The notes beneath the pieces are model-generated. The model did not search any database. It was not told the origin of the DNA and was given only the letters and a program-made list of their open reading frames with translations. A program made the translations under genes and the position numbers. From NCBI GenBank assembly GCA_023511455.1, contig JAIMBJ010000029.1:1-46094 (forward strand): a stretch of DNA of 46,094 nt, in the 5' to 3' direction. This DNA is from Bacillota bacterium (GTDB lineage: Bacteria; Armatimonadota; HRBIN16). Shown one piece after another: positions 24,828 through 35,636 of the stretch. Numbering within the stretch: position 1 is the stretch's first letter; each line of letters opens with the position of its first letter.

Positions 24828-27008
24828 CTAATCCATCACCTCATAATGTGCCAGTGATTGCTCCGCCGTCCACGTTGCCACAATATTCTGTGCCAGCACC
24901 GTTTCGCCGGGCAGCTGCCACGAGTGTGGTATCCCTGCAACACCAATCAGCCACACACGCCCCAGATGCTCTATCTGCAGTTCCCACTCCTCTGCTTCAT
25001 CTCTCCACAGGCGCACCTGTACCGGAGATTCTCCCCTGCAGACGACGGTGGCTAAACGACTGCCCGGCCTGTCACGACACACGAACAGGTGCGGTGCGGG
25101 TTCCCTTTTGCCAAAGGAAGGCGATACCCAGCCTCCTTCAGCGGCTTGCGCGCCACACACCTGCCGGAACTGCGCTGCCGGTATCGGCTGCACCCACAGC
25201 GGAGCAGTCGCACAGCATATCTGCATTCTATCACCCTCTGCCCGCAGGACGCAAGCCTGTGAAAACAACCAGCATTGTTCCACGCAATGCCCTTCGCTCT
25301 GTTTCACTTCGTCCACCGCCAGCCAAATGTCCTTTTTCAGCCAGTATAACCAGCGGATATGCTCGCCAAGTCCGACACGCCGGTAGCCGTCATGCGAAGC
25401 GCATAACAGGTCCGCAAGGGCGGAAGTATGCCAGCGATGTATCGTGACGTTCGCCCGCGCGCCCCACAGGAACGCACCCCGCATCTCGCTCTGGTCCTTA
25501 CCGTCCACACAGACGGTGTTGTGGTAACGAGTGCTTCGGAAGGCGTCGCGCCACACCGGCTCATCGTGGTAGCAGTAGGTGCCAGCGTCCACCAGCACGG
25601 GCTGTCCGTACACGCTCAGCGTCAGGGAGAGAGCGTCTGCGTGTGCATGAGCGGCGATGGAACCCCATCCCAGCTGCCCGCAGTCTATCACCGCCACTCG
25701 TGTGCCTTCCTCATCGCGCATCACAGCGTATCCGCCCTCGGAGAACAAGCTGCTGGAGATTGCCGTTTTTTCGCTCTGCTCCCCGCGAACGGGCTGTGCG
25801 CTCAGAAAGGCGGCTTTGAGAGTAGTTGGAGCAGTACGTTCATACAGCGCGCGTGCGGCGTCCACTACCGCTGCCTCGGAGTGGGTCTCCTGCGGGCAGA
25901 AAGGCAAGACCTCCGCATCATCGCTATCGCCGATATGCGGCACGTGTCCTGCACAGTCGGTAATAGCCTGCAGGAACTGCACCGACGCCAGCATCCGACG
26001 GGCGTACCCTTCAGGAAACGGCATGCCGGTTTGCCTCGCGATGCTTTCGGCGTGCAGAGCCATCTCCATCACGAAAACCTGATAGTGAACTGCCTGCTCA
26101 ACAGTGACGCCGTCGGGGGTAATCTGGCGGGGGATTTCGCGCGAGAGAATGCGATGAGCCGTGTGCATCCAGCGTTTAGCGTGGCGAGCAGTGGGAAACA
26201 GACAGGAAAACGTCCACATTCCCGCCGCCTCTCCAATCAGGTGGTTGTTTGCCGACGAACCCAGCGAGAGGTTCATCGAAATCTCGGCACCCTGCTGCCA
26301 CAGACTACCCAGAATCCGCTGCAGCGCTTGCTCGTTGAACAGGTCACAACCCGCCACAAACCACAGGCTCCAGCACCAGGTGTGAATGCGCAGGGCGCAT
26401 TCCAGCATACTGACCCAGTTGACCCCGAAACGGGGCGGGTTGTGCGCTATCCAGTCCAGCCAGTCTGCGAGCAGTCGGTCGGCGAAACGGTGGTCATGGG
26501 TCAGCAGCCAGGCTTGCGCCAGGCTCAGGAAGTAACCGTGTCGGTTCAGTTCCCAGCAGTAGCGCACCCCTCCTGCAACATCGCCGCGCCGGTAATCGAT
26601 GCGCTCTGCGGGCAGATTCGGCCACTCACCGCCCTGCACATAGTTGCGGAACCAGTGCGGCGGAACATCGGTCTGCACCTCGAAGCCCAGCAGACGCATC
26701 CCGCCCTGCAAAATCGCTTCCGCCTGAGCCAGCACAGCAGTAACATGTTCAGGATGCTGTTTGTGCAGGAACTCCCGCCACGTGTCGTGAGGATGGCGTG
26801 AGCAGGGAAACTGCCTCAGAAAGCGTTCATACACCGTGCTGGCATCTTCGCGCCAGGCGTAGCGAAAGCACTCTAGTGGGTCTGTCGGATAAGGTCGCAG
26901 GATACCGGCGGACATCGCTTTGTCGCGAACCGCTCGCCATGCCCGAACCGCAATCTCTCCGGGCGACATCGCCAGCAGGCGATGCAATTTCCATCTCCAC
27001 CCACTCAT
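24828..27008 (-). CDS. Heparinase II/III-family polysaccharide lyase-like protein
   Basis: The 726-residue protein has an all-alpha N-terminal domain (residues ~60-400; [52 protein letters not shown]) and a C-terminal beta-sandwich (~430-700) with [31 protein letters not shown], the core heparinase II/III motif with its conserved histidines. Members cleave uronic-acid polysaccharides or process exopolysaccharide during export. No signal peptide is evident, as in WbbZ- or alginate-type biosynthetic members. It leads the operon with GDP-mannose dehydrogenase, so degradation or length control of the cell's own polymer fits better than feeding. ATG 27008 has GGGAGG about nine bases upstream. Confidence 0.87.
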   Translation of the reverse strand: MSGWRWKLHRLLAMSPGEIAVRAWRAVRDKAMSAGILRPYPTDPLECFRYAWREDASTVYERFLRQFPCSRHPHDTWREFLHKQHPEHVTAVLAQAEAILQGGMRLLGFEVQTDVPPHWFRNYVQGGEWPNLPAERIDYRRGDVAGGVRYCWELNRHGYFLSLAQAWLLTHDHRFADRLLADWLDWIAHNPPRFGVNWVSMLECALRIHTWCWSLWFVAGCDLFNEQALQRILGSLWQQGAEISMNLSLGSSANNHLIGEAAGMWTFSCLFPTARHAKRWMHTAHRILSREIPRQITPDGVTVEQAVHYQVFVMEMALHAESIARQTGMPFPEGYARRMLASVQFLQAITDCAGHVPHIGDSDDAEVLPFCPQETHSEAAVVDAARALYERTAPTTLKAAFLSAQPVRGEQSEKTAISSSLFSEGGYAVMRDEEGTRVAVIDCGQLGWGSIAAHAHADALSLTLSVYGQPVLVDAGTYCYHDEPVWRDAFRSTRYHNTVCVDGKDQSEMRGAFLWGARANVTIHRWHTSALADLLCASHDGYRRVGLGEHIRWLYWLKKDIWLAVDEVKQSEGHCVEQCWLFSQACVLRAEGDRMQICCATAPLWVQPIPAAQFRQVCGAQAAEGGWVSPSFGKREPAPHLFVCRDRPGSRLATVVCRGESPVQVRLWRDEAEEWELQIEHLGRVWLIGVAGIPHSWQLPGETVLAQNIVATWTAEQSLAHYEVMD

Positions 27009-27074
27009 GCATTCAGCCTCCCTGAGTTTATTAGGCAGTGGGTTGATGTTAATCCTGCGAACGCCGTACCAGCA

Positions 27075-27104
27075 TTGACCCGGCCTTCGCGCGGCAGGTA
27101 TAAT
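27075..27104 (+). promoter_or_regulatory. Promoter of the second prepilin-like gene
   Basis: TTGACC (27075-27080), 18 bases, perfect TATAAT (27099-27104). The leader before ATG 27147 is about 37 nt. Confidence 0.65.
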
Positions 27105-27127
27105 ACCGTTGCTACATTCTGTGAAAA
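27100..27127 (-). promoter_or_regulatory. Candidate minus-strand promoter of the exopolysaccharide operon, overlapping the plus-strand -10
   Basis: Read on the minus strand: TTTTCA (27122-27127), a 16-base spacer, TATTAT (27100-27105). Its -10 shares bases with the plus-strand TATAAT inside the near-palindrome GGTATAATACC (27097-27107). Confidence 0.4.
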
Positions 27128-27146
27128 CGTGTTACTGGGAGGAGAA

Positions 27147-27863
27147 ATGAAACGCGCATTCACGCTGATCGAACTGCTGGTGGTTATCGCTATTATCGCG
27201 ATACTGGCAGCGATACTTTTCCCCGTTTTCTCGCAGGCGCGTGAGAAAGCACGCTCTGTTTCCTGCCTGTCTAACTGCAGGCAGATGGGCATCGCCATCG
27301 CGATGTATGTGCAGGACTGGGACGAAGGCTTCCCACTCACCGAACCGCATGAATACGGCGGTGGACACGAACCGGTAGGACCCGGATGGTTGAAGAGCTG
27401 CCAGCCCTACGTGAAGACCCAGCTCTTAAACCGCTGTCCCTCCGACAGCAGTCCCCTCTGGAACGACGGTGATCCCACATCGCGTGTCGCTTCCTACGGG
27501 CTGAACGCATACCTGACCCCAGACCATCCACCATACTACGGTATCCGCCTCGGTGGCGTGAACAACCCGGCGCAGTGCGTCGTGGTTGCGGAACTGGCGG
27601 ACCAGATACCAGATGACCACTTTGTGCCGGCAGCATGGGGTAACCCCACTAAAGTGCCCGAGTTCGGCCCGGGCTCAGAGGAACACGAAGTGGAATGGGA
27701 CGACGAAGCTTGGGAACCTCGCAGTGTGGCTATCCGCCGCCATCAGGGTGGTGCGAACTACGTGTTCGTGGACGGTCACGCGAAGTGGCACCGGTTCGAG
27801 CAGACGTGGCAGCAAACCCCGGGGCAGCCGCCCACGATAGACTGGTACGACCCTCAGCGCTAG
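27147..27863 (+). CDS. Second pseudopilin-like, H-x9-DG family protein
   Basis: The 238-residue protein has [17 protein letters not shown] at the start, again with Ala before the prepilin peptidase cut, [23 protein letters not shown] next, and the C-terminal [17 protein letters not shown]. The first ~45 residues are nearly identical to the protein at 13353-14153, whereas the globular parts differ, as is usual for this expanded family. Extra Asp, Glu and His residues in the last third ([14 protein letters not shown]) could bind metal. ATG 27147 has GGGAGGAG directly upstream. It is divergent from the exopolysaccharide operon and ends 182 bases before yyaL with no clear terminator. Confidence 0.87.
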   Translation: MKRAFTLIELLVVIAIIAILAAILFPVFSQAREKARSVSCLSNCRQMGIAIAMYVQDWDEGFPLTEPHEYGGGHEPVGPGWLKSCQPYVKTQLLNRCPSDSSPLWNDGDPTSRVASYGLNAYLTPDHPPYYGIRLGGVNNPAQCVVVAELADQIPDDHFVPAAWGNPTKVPEFGPGSEEHEVEWDDEAWEPRSVAIRRHQGGANYVFVDGHAKWHRFEQTWQQTPGQPPTIDWYDPQR

Positions 27864-27990
27864 GTATGCGCGTCGTGCGCACGAAACAGTCCCGGGTGCC
27901 CCAGCGAGTTGGCTGTGCATCCGGGGCTGTGGGGTTCCAGCATCCCGTCCGATAACGCCTTTGCATCCGTCAACCAGCCTCAAAATAGGG

Positions 27991-27996
27991 TACAAT
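27991..27996 (+). promoter_or_regulatory. -10-like box upstream of yyaL
   Basis: TACAAT lies 49 bases before ATG 28046; no clear -35 is seen. The rest of the 27864-28045 gap holds nothing recognisable. Confidence 0.35.
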
Positions 27997-28045
27997 AGCG
28001 ATAAGACCAGCCGCGCTCGCGCGGGAAGAAGGAGAAGCGTTCAAC

Positions 28046-30313
<2,268 letters not shown>

Positions 30314-30340
30314 ATGCACTCTCCCTCGCAACTGGAAGTT

Positions 30341-30415
30341 GCGGGCAACGCAAGACTAAGCCATCTTCGGAGGCTAAAAACCGGCGCCGAGGTGTTCAAT
30401 TCCTGCGTTGCCCGC
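30341..30415. repeat. 12-bp perfect inverted repeat between convergent genes
   Basis: GCGGGCAACGCA (30341-30352) and TGCGTTGCCCGC (30404-30415) can pair around a 51-base loop that itself contains CGGCGCCG. TTTTAA follows the right arm. It may be a bidirectional terminator for yyaL and the 30458 gene, or a small mobile remnant. Confidence 0.5.
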
Positions 30416-30457
30416 GATTTTAAGGCGGCGCATACACCGATTTGTTGAACCGCTGTC

Positions 30458-31840
30458 CTATTGCCTTCGGAGCCGACTTTTCACATCCAGCCACTCCGCG
30501 TACAGGATGGGCACCTTCCGCTGGTTGTCCCACCCTAAGCGGATGCCCGCCACTTTGCACACGTCGCGCAGAGGCACATACTCTACACCGTTGCGACGCA
30601 ATCGATCCGACGGCTTCAAGCGATGCATGCCCATCTTGCCAGAAAGCCTGCCGTCTTGATAGTCGGCCCCAAACGAACGCGCGAAGCGGGACTGGATGTA
30701 CAGACGATTGGCGACCAAACGCATCGGCGAGAACCACAGATAGGCGGAGGCACCGTTCAGTTTCAGCCCGAAAACCTCCAGTTCCCTACGCTGTTGCCAG
30801 TTCTTGCGCTGCCGCCTTGCGTTCAGTATGAGACTTGCCGTAACACTGGTCATCACCTCGCCGGTATGGGCATTCACCCCAACGAGACTGCCGAACCGAT
30901 GCCCTTGCCATTCCCACACACACGGCAACATCCACACCAGATGTTGCTCCAGCAAGCCGTCTTCCACCACAAATAAACCGAAGTCGTAGTAAAGAGGCAT
31001 ACCCAGCTGGCGGTAGTATTCCTCTTTGGGATAGCGAGTAACCCACTCCACCACCTGAACACCCATCTCGCTCATGTAATTGCTGGCAAGGGCCATCGCT
31101 TGAAGGTAGTTAATGCGGGGAACTGTGGAAACCCTCAGTGGGCGATTGTAAACTAACGCCTCTTCCACAAACCCGTTGCGGGAGTTAATGATTAACCACG
31201 CTATCTGCGGCAAGACGGCAGAGGTTTGGGAGTCTACCTTGTAGATGAGAAACGCCGTGCCCCATTCCCCGTAGGGTACCTCTGCTCCATCTTCTAACGG
31301 GAAAACCGCCCGCACCAACAGGCTGCCGTCCCCCAAGCACGCGCGGGCAATCTGCAGAGCGCGCTCTTGCTGCTGCTCTTGTGTGAGCACAGGCAGATTT
31401 CCTAAACCCATTTGCGAATTCGTGACAAAAGGCTCCAGCGGTCGCGGGGACGGATACAGGTAGACATACCCTGTCCAGGCGTTCACGGTAACGAGCACCT
31501 CTGCGTCAAGCGGCTGAAAACGCACCCCAAAGTAATAAGCGTGCTCGTATGGAGTGTTGAGATCAAACCACATCGCATCGTTCATGGTGGTCATCGTTGG
31601 ATAGTCTTTGTCCTCGGGAGCCAGTTGGCGAAGTGTTTCCCAGTCAAACTCCAGCACCTCATAGCCTGCGGGTAGTTCAGACGAACTCAGTCCGATGACA
31701 ACATCGGTTGGATACTGTCCTGCTTGAAGCAGTTGCATCAGGATTTGCCCAGCCTGCTCGCGCGTCAGCATCGTCGGAGGCTGCGCGGCAACAGTGGCTG
31801 CTGCTAGAACAAGGGTTGTTAGGAGACATTGTAATCTCAT
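30458..31840 (-). CDS. Secreted protein with PepSY-like region and a copper-amine-oxidase-N-like stalk domain
   Basis: The 460-residue protein has a signal peptide (MRLQCLLTTLVLAAATVAA|QP). The body has repeated segments built like PepSY units, each ending NAWTGYVYLY, INSRNGFVEEALV or VNAHTGEVMTSV. The last ~47 residues (RRNGVEYVPLRDVCKVAGIR) match the copper amine oxidase N-terminal-like domain found as a cell-surface module in many bacteria. I see no catalytic residues. PepSY domains often inhibit or chaperone secreted proteases; this gene starts within the last codons of the CHAT-type protease gene 31853-33835 region boundary (12-base gap), so it may be an inhibitor or carrier for it (inference). 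GGAGGG lies upstream of ATG 31840. Confidence 0.7.
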   Translation of the reverse strand: MRLQCLLTTLVLAAATVAAQPPTMLTREQAGQILMQLLQAGQYPTDVVIGLSSSELPAGYEVLEFDWETLRQLAPEDKDYPTMTTMNDAMWFDLNTPYEHAYYFGVRFQPLDAEVLVTVNAWTGYVYLYPSPRPLEPFVTNSQMGLGNLPVLTQEQQQERALQIARACLGDGSLLVRAVFPLEDGAEVPYGEWGTAFLIYKVDSQTSAVLPQIAWLIINSRNGFVEEALVYNRPLRVSTVPRINYLQAMALASNYMSEMGVQVVEWVTRYPKEEYYRQLGMPLYYDFGLFVVEDGLLEQHLVWMLPCVWEWQGHRFGSLVGVNAHTGEVMTSVTASLILNARRQRKNWQQRRELEVFGLKLNGASAYLWFSPMRLVANRLYIQSRFARSFGADYQDGRLSGKMGMHRLKPSDRLRRNGVEYVPLRDVCKVAGIRLGWDNQRKVPILYAEWLDVKSRLRRQ

Positions 31841-31852
31841 CGCGACCCTCCA

Positions 31853-33835
31853 CTATTTGATGGTTACGTTGAGCGGGTTCGGTGCACTTCCGGCTACGCC
31901 GTAGTAGTCGCGCCAGGTCTGTCCCCGCCTTGGAGGACCTGCGATTAACTGTTGCCAGGCTAGGTCGAGTGCCTGTCCAACAGTTGTACCCTCGCGAGCA
32001 CCTAAGCCGAACAAAACCCCTTTGGTTCCGGCAAGCGATCGAAAGAAAACCTTGTCGGCATCCTTCCCCGGCGGCATCTTTAGACCCTGCAAAGACCGGT
32101 GGAACCCAACCACCGCCTGGGCACCACGAGCGGCTATCGCCGCCACAAGACCGCTTCCAGATGAGTCCGTGCATGTTTGGCAAGCGCTGAGATAGAATAC
32201 ACGAACTGCGTGAAGGTGTATCAGATCAAACGGTGTTACAGTGACTCGAATGCCCGGCGTCGGTAAGCCAAATAGCTCATCCTCAGACTCCGGCGCAGGA
32301 TCGGGGAATCCTATCAACGTTCCGAAGCCGCCGTGGCCCGCATAGTACACGATGCCAGACCGTGGTGACAGACCCCGAACTGCTTCATTCAATTTCATCT
32401 TAAATCCTGATGCCCCGATGGGGTTGGTAAAAATCAGGCTCCCAGTTTGTCCCCCAGGCAGCACCACCCTTGGGGAGTAACCAGGCACCACTTGTAGCTT
32501 GCCAGTTGCGGGGTCGCGCTTAACGACCTCTTTCACTATGTGCGCAATTTCTCCCGGCATGTTCCGGCAATCCAACTCGCTAGGCATTGGTGGTAGACCG
32601 CTTATAAAGTTACCGCGGCTGAAATGGAATCCAAAACCCGCGAACCAACCAATGAGATACACCCTCTGGTTAGTTAGGCAAGTCTTCTCGCGGTGTGCCT
32701 TGTCTTGATCCGAGAAGCTATCTCGGGCCCACAGCAAGAAGCGATAAGATTGCTGAGAACAATACTCCAGGTTAACCGCAGTGGTGAGAGAACACCAGTC
32801 GTGCGGCGCCGGTGGGACATCGGGCGGTATGGCGTGTGTCGGACCGAATACTGGTCCGGCTATCCTCTCCAGCGTGGGAGCGTACACCTCGCTCCAAACG
32901 CTCGCTGCATTTCTACCGCTCCGTATGATGTATCGCGAAGTAAAATGTCCTAAGCTGTCTATTTCAATCTCATGTTCCCCGATACTGATGCGTTCGCTGC
33001 GGAGGCGGTCGGCATCGCTAAAGGGATAGGCGTTTGGATTCACCTCTACATCAAACACATACAACCCCGGCGGCGCGGGCTGACCTGAAGCGGTGAGTCC
33101 TTCCCAACTGAATGTGTGCGTTTGGGGACAAGCCTTCTGCTCTGTCACCTCGTACACTTTTGCACCGTCTGTGGAATAGATACTGATACGCACCGGCGCG
33201 TCCCGCCTCTGCGCACTGTCCAGACTGTAACGAAAAGTGGTGTCGCAAACCTCCGGGCGGTCCGGGTCCCACTTCAGCACCCTCACTTCGTCTGAAGAGC
33301 TCACCACCAGGTTACGGACACTGAACTCAACGGTGGTCTGAAAGGGGCCAAATGTCTGATACACCGGCATCGGATTGTAACCCACTATTGCCAGATACCG
33401 ATACTGCACCGTCAGCCGATAGGGCGCATTGTGCAAAAACGGCCCCATCATGGGAAACATATCACACCAGCGGATGCTCCAGTTCTGCGGGTCGCTGACT
33501 GGAGGTCGGGTGCATCCGGCAGGCAGTCCACTCTGAAGGCTGAAACTGGTCTGACGGGTTGGCTGCACAGGGTGGGCTTGGGTGAGCTCTTGCAATTCCG
33601 CCCAGTCCACCATCACGTTGATGATGGGGAACTTGTAGGCAACGATGAAGTGGAACCACGGATTAGCCACTTCGCCAGTGGTAACGCACTGCCAGGGCTG
33701 GTTGTCGTTCAGGTTATTATCCCATTGCACGTGAATAGCGGTGACGATTTGCTGCGCATTCAGAGGGGCGGCGAACCACAGGAGCAGCGCAACCCATACC
33801 CCCCGCCGTTTGAATAGCAAAGCACGCTTTTCCAT
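31853..33835 (-). CDS. Secreted CHAT/caspase-fold (clan CD) peptidase-like protein
   Basis: The 660-residue protein has a signal peptide (cut near LNA|QQ, residue 27). Residues ~205-265 form a FlgD-like Ig unit (PVRISIYSTDGAKVYEV, PAPPGLYVFDVEV). The C-terminal ~190 residues form a caspase-like domain with the dyad His501 (VYYAGHGGFGTL) and Cys552 (VFYLSACQTCTD), followed by GLVAAIAARGAQAVVGF, as in CHAT domains. CHAT proteases are mostly cytosolic, so export is notable. ATG 33835 has GAGGAGG upstream and a strong promoter at 33871-33899. Cysteines are many (50, 108, 124, 197, 236, 348, 359, 386, 423, 552, 555), in keeping with an extracytoplasmic, disulfide-bonded protein. The target is unknown. 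Confidence 0.78.
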   Translation of the reverse strand: MEKRALLFKRRGVWVALLLWFAAPLNAQQIVTAIHVQWDNNLNDNQPWQCVTTGEVANPWFHFIVAYKFPIINVMVDWAELQELTQAHPVQPTRQTSFSLQSGLPAGCTRPPVSDPQNWSIRWCDMFPMMGPFLHNAPYRLTVQYRYLAIVGYNPMPVYQTFGPFQTTVEFSVRNLVVSSSDEVRVLKWDPDRPEVCDTTFRYSLDSAQRRDAPVRISIYSTDGAKVYEVTEQKACPQTHTFSWEGLTASGQPAPPGLYVFDVEVNPNAYPFSDADRLRSERISIGEHEIEIDSLGHFTSRYIIRSGRNAASVWSEVYAPTLERIAGPVFGPTHAIPPDVPPAPHDWCSLTTAVNLEYCSQQSYRFLLWARDSFSDQDKAHREKTCLTNQRVYLIGWFAGFGFHFSRGNFISGLPPMPSELDCRNMPGEIAHIVKEVVKRDPATGKLQVVPGYSPRVVLPGGQTGSLIFTNPIGASGFKMKLNEAVRGLSPRSGIVYYAGHGGFGTLIGFPDPAPESEDELFGLPTPGIRVTVTPFDLIHLHAVRVFYLSACQTCTDSSGSGLVAAIAARGAQAVVGFHRSLQGLKMPPGKDADKVFFRSLAGTKGVLFGLGAREGTTVGQALDLAWQQLIAGPPRRGQTWRDYYGVAGSAPNPLNVTIK

Positions 33836-33870
33836 GCTACTTGCCTCCTCACGCGGGGGATGTCGGATAG

Positions 33871-33899
33871 ATTATATCACGTGCTTGAACAGGCGTCAA
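33871..33899 (-). promoter_or_regulatory. Strong promoter of the CHAT-protease operon
   Basis: Read on the minus strand: TTGACG (33894-33899), 17 bases, and TATAAT (33871-33876) preceded by TGA, so the -10 is also extended. It drives 33835 to 30458. Confidence 0.7.
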
Positions 33900-33964
33900 G
33901 GTCTGTGGGGACTTTCACAAGAATAAGATACACGCAGGTTCGTTTCCGTACACCTCGTGCGCGA

Positions 33965-33994
33965 TTGACAACACCCTCGCAAATATGGCATACT
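33965..33994 (+). promoter_or_regulatory. Promoter of the small stand-alone RNA/peptide unit
   Basis: TTGACA (33965-33970), 18 bases, CATACT (33989-33994) with TGG directly before it, an extended -10. The predicted start is about 34001. It is back-to-back with the CHAT-operon promoter. Confidence 0.6.
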
Positions 33995-34018
33995 GCTTCC
34001 GAAAGGAGGTGGTGCCCT

Positions 34019-34051
34019 ATGGCAGACAAACGAGGTGATTGGGAGGGCTAG
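34019..34051 (+). CDS. Ten-codon ORF (MADKRGDWEG)
   Basis: ATG 34019 is preceded by AAAGGAGGT (34002-34010), one of the strongest ribosome sites in the window, at 8 bases, and the ORF ends with TAG at 34049-34051. It is too short for most gene finders. The peptide is charged (Asp, Lys, Arg, Glu) with one Trp. It might be a microprotein or a leader peptide whose translation opens the 34019-34074 stem; no long gene follows on this strand. Confidence 0.45.
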   Translation: MADKRGDWEG

Positions 34052-34142
34052 GCTGTTTTAGCCCGATCTGCCATGAACGGTGTGGCGAACCGTTTTAGCA
34101 GGGGGGTTATGAACAGCCGCCCTGGCTCGCCAGCCGACCTTC

Positions 34143-34170
34143 AGCGGGGCGTGAGCCCCGCTTTTCGTTT
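34143..34170 (+). terminator. Intrinsic terminator of the small RNA unit
   Basis: AGCGGGGC (34143-34150), loop GTGA, GCCCCGCT (34155-34162), then TTTTCGTTT. It ends at the hemH stop codon. Confidence 0.8.
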
Positions 34171-35080
34171 ATCGCATGACCGATAGCACCACATCCGCCA
34201 CCGCTTCTGCCATCAAGGGGTCATCGTTCAGCGAGGCCGCGCGGCGATACTGCACCCCCAACGATTTGCACTTCTGCCTCGCCTCGATATCCAGGTCGTA
34301 AAGCACCTCCAGATGGTCTGCCACGAAACCAATCGCGCAAAACACCATCTGGCGGTAAGTCGTGGTCTGCGCTATCTCCTTGATACGCTCCAGAATGTCC
34401 GGGCCCAGCCACGGCTCGCCGGTGGCACTCGCGCTCTGGAAGGCGAAGGTCCAGTTTGGCAATTCGAGAAGCCGTGCCACTGCTTGCGCACTGTCCAGCA
34501 GCTCGCGCTCGTAAGGGTCATCCCATTGCCGGATGCGCTCGGGCAGGCTGTGCGCGCTGAAAACCACCATCGTCTCTTGCGGTTTCCAGTCCGCCAGTGC
34601 CTCCTGCACCTTCTGAGCTACTGCGCGAATAAACAGGGGATGATTGCCCCATCGTTCCACGTAGCGCAGCTCCATGCCGGGCGCAACCTGCTGGTGCGCC
34701 TGCTCGGCATAGTCGATGTAGGTTCCGACGCTCATTCGCGAGTAGTGGGGCGCCAGCACTACTCCCACGGCCCGTTGCACACCGTCTCGCGCCATCTGCT
34801 CGACCGCCTCGGCGATGAAGGGATGCCAGTGTTTCATGCCCAGATACATCTGACCTGTCCAGCCGCGTTGGCGCAATGCCCTCTCCACCGCCGCCGCCTG
34901 CCGCAGGGTAATCTCCTGCAAAGGCGAGACCCCACCAATCGCCTGATAGCGACGCACGAGGTCTTCCAGCTGCTCTGGTGTAGGGGGGCGTCCTCGACGG
35001 ATATGCGTGTAATAAGGCTCTACTTCTTCTATAGTGCGTGGCGTCCCGTAAGCCATCACCAGCACCTGCCACTCGCTCAT
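34169..35080 (-). CDS. hemH: Ferrochelatase (proto- or coproporphyrin)
   Basis: The 303-residue enzyme inserts Fe2+ into a porphyrin at the end of haem synthesis. Visible are VLVMAYGTPRTIEEVEPYYTHIRRG, IGGVSPLQEIT, the metal-site strand VVLAPHYSRMSVGTY with the family's active-site His, FSAHSLPERI and the conserved Glu region WLGPDILERIKE. Its short length, without N- or C-terminal extensions, fits the compact soluble type; whether it takes proto- or coproporphyrin cannot be decided here. ATG 35080 is chosen because homologues start at this point and GAGGAGG precedes it; a longer frame upstream has no family match. A small secreted protein gene ends 25 bases upstream on the same strand. Confidence 0.92.
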   Translation of the reverse strand: MSEWQVLVMAYGTPRTIEEVEPYYTHIRRGRPPTPEQLEDLVRRYQAIGGVSPLQEITLRQAAAVERALRQRGWTGQMYLGMKHWHPFIAEAVEQMARDGVQRAVGVVLAPHYSRMSVGTYIDYAEQAHQQVAPGMELRYVERWGNHPLFIRAVAQKVQEALADWKPQETMVVFSAHSLPERIRQWDDPYERELLDSAQAVARLLELPNWTFAFQSASATGEPWLGPDILERIKEIAQTTTYRQMVFCAIGFVADHLEVLYDLDIEARQKCKSLGVQYRRAASLNDDPLMAEAVADVVLSVMR

Positions 35081-35105
35081 CACACACCTCCTCTGCAATC
35101 TACTC

Positions 35106-35453
35106 TCAGTATACCCAGAAGGAAGGCTCTCCAAGCACAGCCACACTTCCCCTACGCATTCCTCCGCCGCGCAAAGGTGAACCGGCGCTCCATCCAGCAA
35201 CGCCAGAAACAGCATAGCCTCGCTGCTGCTCGATGGCGCAGCCACCCCCTGAAGTGAATCCGTATGCCCAAGCTTCATCCTTCACTACCGGACAGCCAAT
35301 CTCGGGGAGCGAAGCCGCTTTACCGACCACCACAGACCACACGTCACCCCCTGTCACTATGGCCCTTGCGGGTGTCAGGACAAGCATGAACGCCAGCACC
35401 CATGAGATGATGATAGCCGGTCGGAGTCTACTTGCCGCCAGGCGTGTCTTCAT
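35106..35453 (-). CDS. Small secreted protein of unknown function
   Basis: The 115-residue product has a clear signal peptide: basic MKTRLAASRLRP, a hydrophobic core AIIISWVLAFMLVL, and a cut near TPARA|IV (residue 31). The mature ~84 residues are Gly-rich with two cysteines (Cys54, Cys72) that could form a disulfide, and hydrophobic strands. No family is recognised. ATG 35453 has AAAGGAG 11 bases upstream. It ends 25 bases before hemH and may be co-transcribed with it. The signal peptide argues against a chance frame, but this is the least certain longer gene in the region. Confidence 0.5.
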   Translation of the reverse strand: MKTRLAASRLRPAIIISWVLAFMLVLTPARAIVTGGDVWSVVVGKAASLPEIGCPVVKDEAWAYGFTSGGGCAIEQQRGYAVSGVAGWSAGSPLRGGGMRRGSVAVLGEPSFWVY

Positions 35454-35610
35454 ACGCGGAATGTCTCCTTTCCAAAGAGGCTTATACTATATCCACTTCT
35501 CTCTCCGCGAAGGTCCTTCGTGACGGGGCAGCGGACAGCATAACGCCACTCCTGACGGTACCGCTGCAAGCACCTGAAGAAACCACCTGTTTTTCGTGCT
35601 ACCTCGCGAA

Positions 35611-35626
35611 TGGCACGAATCTTGCA
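35611..35626 (+). promoter_or_regulatory. Sigma-54 (-24/-12) promoter
   Basis: TGGCACGAATCTTGCA fits the consensus TGGCAC-N5-TTGCW at every fixed position. The GG (35612-35613) and GC (35624-35625) are separated by ten bases, the invariant spacing. The predicted start is about 35637. rpoN lies at 19479-20849. Confidence 0.72.
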
Positions 35627-35636
35627 CTATATAACA

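Larger units (their letters stand above)
34001..34170 (+). ncRNA. Candidate ~170-nt structured RNA carrying a 10-codon ORF
   Basis: A promoter (33965-33994) and an intrinsic terminator (34143-34170) frame a short plus-strand unit with no normal gene. Its RNA can fold: ATGGCAGA (34019-34026) pairs with TCTGCCAT (34067-34074), enclosing GGGCTA (34045-34050) with TAGCCC (34059-34064); AACGG (34076-34080) pairs with CCGTT (34090-34094). The first stem hides the start codon of the tiny ORF. It is convergent with hemH and divergent from the CHAT operon. I recognise no known RNA family; 6S, SRP and tmRNA features are absent. Confidence 0.55.

Noticed and set aside
23400-26801. Two long plus-strand frames (23400-24857, 25428-26801)
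   Set aside because: They are opposite algD and the heparinase-like gene, rich in His, Gln and Arg, with no recognisable fold and no promoter or ribosome site.
34109-34186. A 25-codon frame after the 10-codon ORF
   Set aside because: It runs through the terminator at 34143-34170, so it would not be fully transcribed.
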